From: Paracraurococcus sp042666655
Lineage (GTDB): Bacteria > Pseudomonadota > Alphaproteobacteria > Acetobacterales > Acetobacteraceae
Direction of reading: 5' to 3'
Assembly (NCBI RefSeq): GCF_042666655.1
Contig: NZ_JBHTDE010000002.1
Location: 1,052,854 to 1,116,853, forward strand
DNA length: 64,000 nucleotides
Shown here: piece by piece, positions 17,046 through 24,607 of the stretch
How the letters are laid out: each line of letters begins with the position of its first letter
Position numbering within the stretch: position 1 is the stretch's first letter
Translations under genes and position numbers: made by a program
The notes under the pieces: model-generated
Database searches by the model: none
What the model was told of the DNA's origin: nothing
The model's input: only the letters and a program-made list of their open reading frames with translations

Positions 17046-20000
17046 GCGAGGTGCAGACCAGGACCCATGGGCTGGTTGTCCACGGCGCGCCGGAAGGCTT
17101 CGACGCCCTGCTGCTGGCGCGGCGGCGGGCGGAGGCCGATGGGCCGGTGCTGCATGTCTGCCGCGACGACGCCCGCACCGCCCGGCTGGTCGAGGCGATC
17201 GGCTTCTTCGCGCCCGATGTCGAGGTGCTGCGCTTCCCGGCCTGGGACTGCCTGCCCTACGACCGGGTCTCGCCCAATCCGGAGATCGTGGCGGAGCGGG
17301 TTTCCACCCTGACTAAGTTGCTGGAGCCGGGGACCCGGCCGCGGATCGTGGTGACCACGGTCAATGCCCTGGTGCAGAAGGTGCCGCCGCGCGAGGTGTT
17401 CCTCGGCGCCACCATGCTGCTGAAGAAGGGCGGCCGGGTGAAGCCGGAGGCCTTGACCGCCTTCCTCGAGGCCAATGGCTATGGCCGCACCGGGACGGTG
17501 ATGGAGCCGGGCGAATACGCCGTCCGCGGCGGCATCATCGACCTCTACCCGGCCGGCGAGCCGGACCCGGTCCGGCTCGACCTCTTCGGCGACGAGATCG
17601 AGAGCCTGCGCCGCTTCGACACCGGCACCCAGCGCAGCGGCACGGCCCTGGCCGAGCTTTGGCTGCGGCCGGTGGGGGAGGTCTTCCTCGACGAGGAATC
17701 GATCGCCCGCTTCCGCGGCGCCTACCGCGAGCTCTTCGGCAATGCCGCGGCCGAGGACCCGCTCTATGCCTCGGTCAGCGCCGGCCGGAAGCATCCGGGC
17801 ATGGAGCACTGGGCCGGGCTGTTCCACGAGCGGATGGAGTGCCTGCTCGACTATTTGCCCGGCGCCTCGATCAGCCTGGACCACCAGGCCGACGACGTGC
17901 TGACCGCCCGGCTGGAGATGGTGGAGGACCACTACCAGGCCCGCCGGGTCCCGGTCCGCACCCATGAGGGCGAGGTGCCCTACCGCCCGGCGCCGCCCGG
18001 CGGGCTGTACCTGACCCGCGCCGGCTGGGAACGCATGCTGGCGCCGTGCCCGGTCTTCCGCTTCTCCCCCTTCGGCAAGCCGGATGGCGCCGAGGGCCTG
18101 GAGGCCGGCGGCCGGCCGGGCCGGCTGTTCACCGAGGCGCGGACCCAGGGCCAGAACGTCTTCCTGGCCTATGCCGAGCATGCCCAGGTGATGTTCGAGC
18201 AGGGCCGGCGGCCGGTGGTCGCCGCCTGGACGAAGGGCTCGCGCGAACGGCTGGGCAACCTGCTGCGGGAGAACGGGGTCGCCGCCCAGCCGGTGGACGA
18301 CTTCTCCCATATCGCCACTTTGCCCAAGGGCGTGGTGGCGCTGGCGGTGCTCGGGCTGGAACGCGGCTTCCTGGCGCCGCCGAGCGCCACCGGCACCCGC
18401 TTCGGGCTTTCGGTGGTCGGCGAGCAGGACCTGCTGGGCGAGCGGATCGCCCGGCCGCCGCGGCGCCGCAAGCGGGCCGACCAGTTCATCGCCGATGCGA
18501 CGGGCATCGAGCAGGGCGACCTGGTGGTGCACCAGGACCACGGCATCGGCCGCTACGACGGGCTGGCGACGCTGCAGGTCAACGGCGCGGCGCATGACTG
18601 CCTGCGGCTGATCTACGACGGCGGCGACAAGCTGTTCCTGCCGGTCGAGAATATCGAGGTGCTGTCGCGCTTCGGCTCGGAAGGCCAGGGTGTCGCCCTC
18701 GACAAGCTGGGCGGGTCGTCCTGGCAATCCCGGAAGGCCAAGGCCAAGCAGCGCATCCAGGACATGGCCGGGCAGCTGATCCGCATCGCCGCCGAGCGGG
18801 CGACGCGGGAGGGCACGCTGGCCACCCCGCCCGAGGGCGTCTGGGACGAATTCTGCAGCCGCTTCCCCTTCGCCGAGACCGAGGACCAGCAGCGCGCCAT
18901 CGCCGACGTGCTGGAGGACCTGGCCGCCGGCCGCCCCATGGATCGCCTCGTCTGCGGCGATGTCGGCTTCGGCAAGACCGAGGTCGCGCTGCGCGCCGCC
19001 TTCGTGGTGGCGATGTCGGGCGCCCAGGTGGCGGTGGTGGTGCCGACCACGCTGCTCGCCCGCCAGCACACCCGCACCTTCACCGCCCGGTTCGAAGGGA
19101 TGCCGGTGACCATCGCCCAGCTGTCGCGGATGGTCACCGCCAAGGATGCCATCAAGGTCCGCGAGGGGCTGAAGGACGGCTCGATCAACATCGTCGTCGG
19201 CACCCATGCGCTGCTGGCCAAGGGGGTGGAGTTTGCCGACCTGGGCCTGGTCATCGTCGACGAGGAGCAGCATTTCGGCGTCGCCCACAAGGAACGGCTG
19301 AAGGCGCTGAAGACCGACGTCCACGTCCTCACCCTCACCGCGACGCCGATCCCCCGCACCCTCCAGCTCGCGCTGACCGGGGTGCGGGAGATGAGCATCA
19401 TCGCCACCCCGCCGGTGGACCGGCTGGCGGTCCGCACCTTCATCATGCCCTGGGACGGCGTGGTGCTGCGCGAGGCAATCCAGCGCGAGCGCTTCCGCGG
19501 CGGCCAGGTCTTCTGCGTGGTGCCCCGGCTGGAGGACATGGAGAAGGTCTCCGCCCGGCTGCGCGAGATCGTCCCCGATGCCCGCATCGTCGAGGCGCAT
19601 GGCCAGCAGGCGCCGACCCACCTCGAACGGGTGATGACCGAATTCGGCGACGGCAAGCACGACATCCTGCTGTCCACCAACATCGTCGAGTCGGGGCTCG
19701 ACATGCCGGCGGTGAACACGCTGATCATCCACCGCGCCGACATGTTCGGCCTGGCCCAGCTTTACCAGCTGCGGGGCCGGGTCGGCCGCGGCAAGCAGCG
19801 CGGCTATGCCTACCTGACCTGGCCGGCCTCCCACCGCCTGTCGGCGGCGGCGCAGAAGCGGCTGGAGGTGATGCAGACGCTCGACAACCTCGGCGCCGGC
19901 TTCACGCTCGCCAGCCACGACCTCGACATCCGCGGCGCCGGCAACCTGCTGGGCGACGAGCAGTCCGGCCATATCCGCGAGGTCGGCATCGAACTGTACC

Positions 20001-20542
20001 AGCAGATGCTGGAGGACGCGGTCAACGAGATCAAGGCCGGCCAGCACGGGAAGAAGAAGTCGGAAGCCGACTATGCCGGCGCCTGGTCGCCCAACATCAA
20101 CCTCGGCCTGCCGGTGCTGATCCCCGAGGACTACGTCCGCGACCTGCCGGTCCGGCTCGGCCTCTACCGCCGCATCGGCACGCTGCAGACCGAGGCCGAG
20201 ATCGAGGCCATGGCGGCCGAGCTCGCCGACCGGTTCGGCACCCTGCCGGCCGAGGTCGAGAACCTGCTGCAGGTGGTCGCCATCAAGGCGCTCTGCCGCG
20301 GCGCCGGGGTGGAGAAGGTGGATGCCGGGCCGAAGGGCGTGGTGCTGAGCTTCTTCAGGAACCAGTTCCGCAACCCGGCCGGCCTGGTGAACTGGGTCTC
20401 GGCGCAGAAGGGGCTGGTCAAGCTGCGGCCGGACCACAAGCTGGCCCTGCTGCGGGAGATGGAATTGCCGCAGCGGGTCCGCGTCGCCAAGGACCTGCTG
20501 GTGGCGCTGGTGAAGGTGGCGGGGCAGGGCAGGGCGGCCTGA
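17042..20542 (+). CDS. mfd: Transcription-repair coupling factor Mfd
   Basis: An 1166-residue Mfd, which displaces RNA polymerase stalled at DNA lesions and recruits UvrA. The N-terminal UvrB-like module includes FPAWDCLPYDRVSPNPEI, the CarD-like RNA-polymerase-interacting domain lies near residues 485-580 (GDLVVHQDHGIGRYDGL), and the translocase core has Walker A GDVGFGKTEVALRAAF, DEEQ box VDEEQHFGVAHKE, TLTATPIPRTL and YQLRGRVGRGKQRGYAYL. The C-terminal TRCF domain follows. The start is fixed by the ATGA overlap with sdhE. All domains appear complete. Confidence 0.96.
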   Translation: MSEVQTRTHGLVVHGAPEGFDALLLARRRAEADGPVLHVCRDDARTARLVEAIGFFAPDVEVLRFPAWDCLPYDRVSPNPEIVAERVSTLTKLLEPGTRPRIVVTTVNALVQKVPPREVFLGATMLLKKGGRVKPEALTAFLEANGYGRTGTVMEPGEYAVRGGIIDLYPAGEPDPVRLDLFGDEIESLRRFDTGTQRSGTALAELWLRPVGEVFLDEESIARFRGAYRELFGNAAAEDPLYASVSAGRKHPGMEHWAGLFHERMECLLDYLPGASISLDHQADDVLTARLEMVEDHYQARRVPVRTHEGEVPYRPAPPGGLYLTRAGWERMLAPCPVFRFSPFGKPDGAEGLEAGGRPGRLFTEARTQGQNVFLAYAEHAQVMFEQGRRPVVAAWTKGSRERLGNLLRENGVAAQPVDDFSHIATLPKGVVALAVLGLERGFLAPPSATGTRFGLSVVGEQDLLGERIARPPRRRKRADQFIADATGIEQGDLVVHQDHGIGRYDGLATLQVNGAAHDCLRLIYDGGDKLFLPVENIEVLSRFGSEGQGVALDKLGGSSWQSRKAKAKQRIQDMAGQLIRIAAERATREGTLATPPEGVWDEFCSRFPFAETEDQQRAIADVLEDLAAGRPMDRLVCGDVGFGKTEVALRAAFVVAMSGAQVAVVVPTTLLARQHTRTFTARFEGMPVTIAQLSRMVTAKDAIKVREGLKDGSINIVVGTHALLAKGVEFADLGLVIVDEEQHFGVAHKERLKALKTDVHVLTLTATPIPRTLQLALTGVREMSIIATPPVDRLAVRTFIMPWDGVVLREAIQRERFRGGQVFCVVPRLEDMEKVSARLREIVPDARIVEAHGQQAPTHLERVMTEFGDGKHDILLSTNIVESGLDMPAVNTLIIHRADMFGLAQLYQLRGRVGRGKQRGYAYLTWPASHRLSAAAQKRLEVMQTLDNLGAGFTLASHDLDIRGAGNLLGDEQSGHIREVGIELYQQMLEDAVNEIKAGQHGKKKSEADYAGAWSPNINLGLPVLIPEDYVRDLPVRLGLYRRIGTLQTEAEIEAMAAELADRFGTLPAEVENLLQVVAIKALCRGAGVEKVDAGPKGVVLSFFRNQFRNPAGLVNWVSAQKGLVKLRPDHKLALLREMELPQRVRVAKDLLVALVKVAGQGRAA

Positions 20543-20623
20543 ATCCCGACCGATAGGCGAATTATTTTGGAGTGTGTTCGCCCGGCACTAGCGGCGCGAC
20601 GGCCGCCTGCCGCAATCCGGCGC

Positions 20624-21739
20624 ATGCCCGCCGCCCAACCCAGCGCCCGCCGCACCGATCTCGACCTGCTCCGCATCCTGGTCTGCGGCGCGGTGATCCT
20701 GGCCCATGCCCTGCTGATCTTCGCCGCCGAGCCGCGCTATCACGTCAAAAGCGCTGAACCCTGGGCGGTGGCGACGGTGGCCTATGAGGCGATGCGGATC
20801 GCCACCCTGGCGATCTTCTTCGCCCTGGCCGGCTGGTCGGCCGTGGCCTCGCTGCGGCGGCGGGCGGCGGGGCGCTACCTGCGCGACCGGCTGGCCCGCG
20901 TGCTGCTGCCGCTGGTCGCCGGCATCCTGCTGCTGGGCCCGGTGATCAAGTGGATCGAGCTGGGCCAGGGCCGCGACCTGCGGATCGGCGGCTTCCGTCT
21001 GGTGCCGCCGCCGGATTACGGTTTCCTCGAATTCCTGCCGCGCTACCTGACCCGGCTGAACCTGATGACCTGGTCGCATCTGTGGTTCCTGGCCTACCTC
21101 TTCCTCATCTCCCTGGCCCTGCTGCCGCTGCTGCAATGGCTGGCGCGCCGGCCGCTGGCCGAGGCGGTGCCGGGCCGCGCTGTCGGCTATGCGCCGGCGG
21201 CGCTGCTGGCCGGGCTGGTGGCGGGGACCGGGGCCTATTGGCCCTTCCTGCCGAACCTGGCGCAGGACTGGGCGAACCTGGGGTATTTCGCCGCGCTCTT
21301 CGTGCTCGGCGGGGTGCTGGCAGCCTGGCCGGGACTGGAGGCGCGGCTACGGGCGGAGGCGCCGGGGCTGCTGGCCCTCGCGCTGGCCGGGCTGGCGCTG
21401 GTGGTCTGGTGCGGGCCGTCCGTGCCCGGGCGGTTAGGGGTCGGGCTGTGTGCCTGGGGCTCGACCGGGGCGGCGCTGGGCTATGCCGGGCGGCACCCGC
21501 CGCCGGCTGGCAAGGCGATGGCCTGGCTGGGGGAGGCGACGATGCCGGTCTACGTGCTACACCATGTCCCGGTGCTGGCGCTGGGCGTGCTGGTGCTGCC
21601 GCTGGGCTGGGGGGAGCCGGTGGCGGTGCTGGCGATCTGGCTCCCGGCGACGGTGGTGTCCTTGGTGGCGTATCGCTGGCTGGTGCAGCCGTGGCGGGTG
21701 CCGCGAGTGTTGGTGGGGATGGGAGCCGCGAGGGGCTGA
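20624..21739 (+). CDS. Membrane acyltransferase family 3 (OpgC/MdoC-like)
   Basis: A 371-residue polytopic protein of the acyltransferase 3 family, with about ten transmembrane helices. The N-terminal RRTDLDLLRILVCGAVILAH contains the family R-x-x-x-x-D-x-L-R pattern and catalytic His, and IFFALAGWSAVASLRRR corresponds to the F-x-L-S-G-x-x-x block. MTWSHLWFLAYLFLIS is a typical W-H-L-W-F-L segment of OpgC-like enzymes. Members transfer acyl groups to periplasmic glucans or surface polysaccharides. It borders the AT-rich glycan island that begins just after its stop but itself has host-like GC-rich codons. Confidence 0.8.
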   Translation: MPAAQPSARRTDLDLLRILVCGAVILAHALLIFAAEPRYHVKSAEPWAVATVAYEAMRIATLAIFFALAGWSAVASLRRRAAGRYLRDRLARVLLPLVAGILLLGPVIKWIELGQGRDLRIGGFRLVPPPDYGFLEFLPRYLTRLNLMTWSHLWFLAYLFLISLALLPLLQWLARRPLAEAVPGRAVGYAPAALLAGLVAGTGAYWPFLPNLAQDWANLGYFAALFVLGGVLAAWPGLEARLRAEAPGLLALALAGLALVVWCGPSVPGRLGVGLCAWGSTGAALGYAGRHPPPAGKAMAWLGEATMPVYVLHHVPVLALGVLVLPLGWGEPVAVLAIWLPATVVSLVAYRWLVQPWRVPRVLVGMGAARG

Positions 21740-21790
21740 ACCGTTCCCATTACTACACATTCACCTTTTGTCGGTCGATGTGGCTCCATC

Positions 21791-22831
21791 TTAGTCTTGG
21801 CAGACGCTCGCCATTGTCAAAATATGTTCCGCCGCTTCAAGGAGATGGTGTGCACCATTCCTCTCTTTCGCATAAGCGCGACCTTCTTCCGCCATTTCGG
21901 CCAGAAATACTGGATCAGCGAGCAGTGCCTCAGTGGTTGGGACCAACTCGTCCGTGTTAACAAGCCGTACAGCGCGGGTGCCCTCGTAGCGCTCCTGAAT
22001 GGCGAAGCCATGCGCGACAACCGGAGTACCACAGGCCAGCGACTCGTAAATGGCCCGTGGTACACCCTCCCATAGTGACGCATGCACCATGAGGCGCGAC
22101 CTGCCGATGATCTCCAGCGTGGCATCGTTCGGTAAGCCGCCGAGTAGGTGAATATCCGGCATACCTACCGCGGCTTGCTTGACCGCGTTGAGGCACTCGC
22201 CGTCGCCGACCATGGCTATGCGGTAGCGCCCAAAAAAAGCCTTCAAAGCAATCTGGTTCTTGCGCGGTTCGAAGCTACCGACATTGACGATATCAAAATC
22301 AGGCACCGCTCCCGCCCGCCGGGCGGCGTAAAGCCTGTCCGCCAAATCCCAGTCCAGATATTTCGCAAGGGTTCGGCATGGCAACGGGCGGCCAAGCGCC
22401 TTGTGGATGGCATCGATCTGCCCCTGGCTTTCCGTCAGCACGAAGTCGGCGCGCGCCAACATTGGATCCACGGCCATCCCGCCTAGAATCAATCCGACCC
22501 GCATAGTACCGACGGATATCTGGTTCAGCACGTGAGCGATAACATCGTACCCAAGTCCCTTGAAGATAAGAAGGTCCGGACTGTCTGCCTGAATCCGTTC
22601 GACCAGCACGCTAGAAACGGTTCTGTGGGGTAGCGCTCCCGGGTCATCAGTGGGAAAGTACGTAATGGGAACACGATTATCAAATCGTTCGCATTTTACA
22701 TCAGGGCGATTATGGTATCGATAAATAGCCGCGTCATGGCCGAGGCGCATAAGCTCATCAGCAATGATTGCTTGTCGCACTTCGCCAAAAAGATACGATG
22801 TCGGGTGCGAGATGATAAAGCGGATTTTCAT
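21791..22831 (-). CDS. Glycosyltransferase family 4-type
   Basis: A 346-residue GT-B glycosyltransferase. The C-terminal half has VNVGSFEPRKNQIALKAF (nucleotide-sugar domain entry), VGDGE, IHLLGGLPND and HASLWEGVPRAIYESLACG, the latter being the E-x7-E motif of GT4/Glycos_transf_1 proteins that contacts the donor. The N-terminus MKIRFIISHPTSYLFGEVRQ is the acceptor-domain start. Donor and acceptor are unknown; surface polysaccharide or glycolipid assembly is likely. Base composition is lower in GC than the flanking genes (37 G/C in 22021-22080), marking the edge of an AT-rich insert shared with the next gene. Confidence 0.82.
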   Translation of the reverse strand: MKIRFIISHPTSYLFGEVRQAIIADELMRLGHDAAIYRYHNRPDVKCERFDNRVPITYFPTDDPGALPHRTVSSVLVERIQADSPDLLIFKGLGYDVIAHVLNQISVGTMRVGLILGGMAVDPMLARADFVLTESQGQIDAIHKALGRPLPCRTLAKYLDWDLADRLYAARRAGAVPDFDIVNVGSFEPRKNQIALKAFFGRYRIAMVGDGECLNAVKQAAVGMPDIHLLGGLPNDATLEIIGRSRLMVHASLWEGVPRAIYESLACGTPVVAHGFAIQERYEGTRAVRLVNTDELVPTTEALLADPVFLAEMAEEGRAYAKERNGAHHLLEAAEHILTMASVCQD

Positions 22832-22931
22832 TCTTCTGCTCTGTACATATCTAGACCATACGGTTCTGGCGGGGAAAAGAAAATATATGTAATGTTGGCA
22901 ATTGACCGCAATTCATTCAATCAATTTCACT

Positions 22932-23639
22932 CTAAGGCGCCTCCTTGTAAAGAAAAACTATCTCGTGATCTGTAAGGGTAGAGTCAAAATTTAGCTCTTT
23001 ATTCAATAAACAGCAGATTGTATCATTTATTTTCTTTCGCCTAATCTTATGATTATGAGTCTCCATCGCAATTTTATTGACCGCATTTAAGTCATCACCA
23101 TTTAAAAGATCAGTTGCAGCTCCCTCGATATCCACAAAAAGTAAGTTACATTTCTGGCGCGCGCATTTATTTTCATTGCAACGTACCAGCACACTGATTT
23201 TGTTTTTATTTCGGTGCAAAGTCGTATTAGACGGAATAACCGCGCCGTTATTCACATAGAAACTAACCATTGGATTTTTTGTGGCATAATTTTTGCCGCT
23301 CGCCAATCTTGCATCTTCAAGTGACAACGGCAGCTCATTTTGCTCGAAATTCAATTGCGCCAACCCAAGCGGTATCGGATTCGTATCATAGATAAAGACA
23401 TTTTCTGCACCAGCAATTTTTGCCAATTTCATAGAAACTAACCCAATACAGGTCCCGCACTCAAGAATACGGCGACTAGTTTCCATTACTTTGGTGGCTA
23501 GCTTTCGTTTTTCGGACTCCCAAAATCCACGTTTTATTGCCATTTTATTATAATCGCTGAGGGCGTTCTTGTCTAATATGATTTGAAATCCATCAATCTC
23601 AAACGTTTCAGAAGCTACGATGCTGCTTTCCATCGTCAA
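22932..23639 (-). CDS. FkbM-like SAM-dependent methyltransferase, AT-rich
   Basis: A 235-residue methyltransferase of FkbM type. RILECGTCIGLVSMKLAKIAG around residues 57-77 is the SAM-binding E-x-G loop, where one usual Gly/Ala is Cys, and CNLLFVDIEGAATDLLNG near residue 168 matches the FkbM D-x-E-G segment. FkbM enzymes O-methylate sugars or other hydroxyls. Composition is strikingly unlike its surroundings: 23041-23100 has only 21 G/C of 60, and codons favour A/T at third positions with many Lys and Asn residues. This indicates horizontal acquisition. It sits 100 bp upstream of the glycosyltransferase on the same strand. Confidence 0.72.
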   Translation of the reverse strand: MTMESSIVASETFEIDGFQIILDKNALSDYNKMAIKRGFWESEKRKLATKVMETSRRILECGTCIGLVSMKLAKIAGAENVFIYDTNPIPLGLAQLNFEQNELPLSLEDARLASGKNYATKNPMVSFYVNNGAVIPSNTTLHRNKNKISVLVRCNENKCARQKCNLLFVDIEGAATDLLNGDDLNAVNKIAMETHNHKIRRKKINDTICCLLNKELNFDSTLTDHEIVFLYKEAP

Positions 23640-23905
23640 ATCTCCAAGCAGCCGAGTTTAGATATGTAGCACGCAACAATCTGAGTTACCATATAAGATG
23701 AAGATCGCCGGTCAGAGGGAGAGAATTGGCCGCCACAATTAATTTGCCGCGCGATCCTTACCGCTCAATAATTTTAAATATAAATTAAATACTTATGTGC
23801 ATTAGCAACTACATTATTGGTATGCCAAAAAATATCCAATAACAAAAACTGCATTCTGTATAGCGGTCGGCATTGGTCTATTCATACCGAAATTCCAGTC
23901 CGGGG

Positions 23906-24565
23906 CTATCCCTCCACCAGCGCCACGTCCAGCAGCCGCTCCAGCACCTCCGGCTCCTGCGCCCCGGCGATCGCGTGCCGCCCGGCCACCACGAAGCAGG
24001 GGACGCCGTTGATCCCCAGCCGATGCGCCCGGAGGTTGTCGGCATGCACCGCCTCCACCTCCGCCACCGTCGCCAGGAAGCGCCGCGCCAGCGCCGCATC
24101 CAGCCCCAACCGCCCGGCGATCGCGGCCAGCGCCGCCCCATCGCCGATATCCACGCCATCCATGAAATAGGCTTCGAACACCGCATCCACCGTCGCATCC
24201 GCCATGCCGAAGCGGCCGGCCCAGCGCACCAGCCGGTGCGCGTCGAGCGAATGCGGCACCCGGCGGATGCGGTCGAAGCGGAAATCCAGCCCCTCCGCCC
24301 GGCCCAGCTCGGCGATGGTCCCGTGCAGCCGGCGGGCGCGTTCCTCGCCGCCGAATTTCCGCACCAGGTATTCCTGCCGCGGCACCCCCTGCGGCGCCAG
24401 GTCGGGGTTCAGCAGGAAGGGCCGCCAGATCAGCTCCGCCGCCACGTCCGGCCGGCTGCGCAGCATCCGCCGCAGCCGGCGGATGCCCAGGAAGCACCAG
24501 GGGCAGACCAGGTCGAAGACGACCTCGATCGGCAGGCGGGCGCGCGGTGGGGCGAGGATGTTCAC
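23906..24565 (-). CDS. DsbA family oxidoreductase (FrnE-like)
   Basis: A 219-residue thioredoxin-fold protein with the active-site motif CPWC in VFDLVCPWCFLGIRRL around residue 22 and a cis-proline region GINGVPCFVVAG near residue 190, the DsbA/FrnE/2-hydroxychromene-2-carboxylate isomerase pattern with an inserted helical domain. No export signal is visible, so it is cytoplasmic, unlike true DsbA. FrnE-type proteins act as disulfide oxidoreductases or isomerases in stress or polyketide pathways; the substrate is unknown. GC-rich, host-like composition marks the right end of the AT-rich insert. Confidence 0.85.
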   Translation of the reverse strand: MNILAPPRARLPIEVVFDLVCPWCFLGIRRLRRMLRSRPDVAAELIWRPFLLNPDLAPQGVPRQEYLVRKFGGEERARRLHGTIAELGRAEGLDFRFDRIRRVPHSLDAHRLVRWAGRFGMADATVDAVFEAYFMDGVDIGDGAALAAIAGRLGLDAALARRFLATVAEVEAVHADNLRAHRLGINGVPCFVVAGRHAIAGAQEPEVLERLLDVALVEG

Positions 24566-24607
24566 CGGCGCATCCTAGCCTGCCGAAACACCTTCCGGCC
24601 AACCGTC

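Noticed and set aside
16709..20437. Long open frame on the minus strand opposite mfd
   Set aside because: Mfd has all its conserved motifs on the plus strand; the antisense frame shows no domain and is His/Gln/Arg-rich low-complexity translation.
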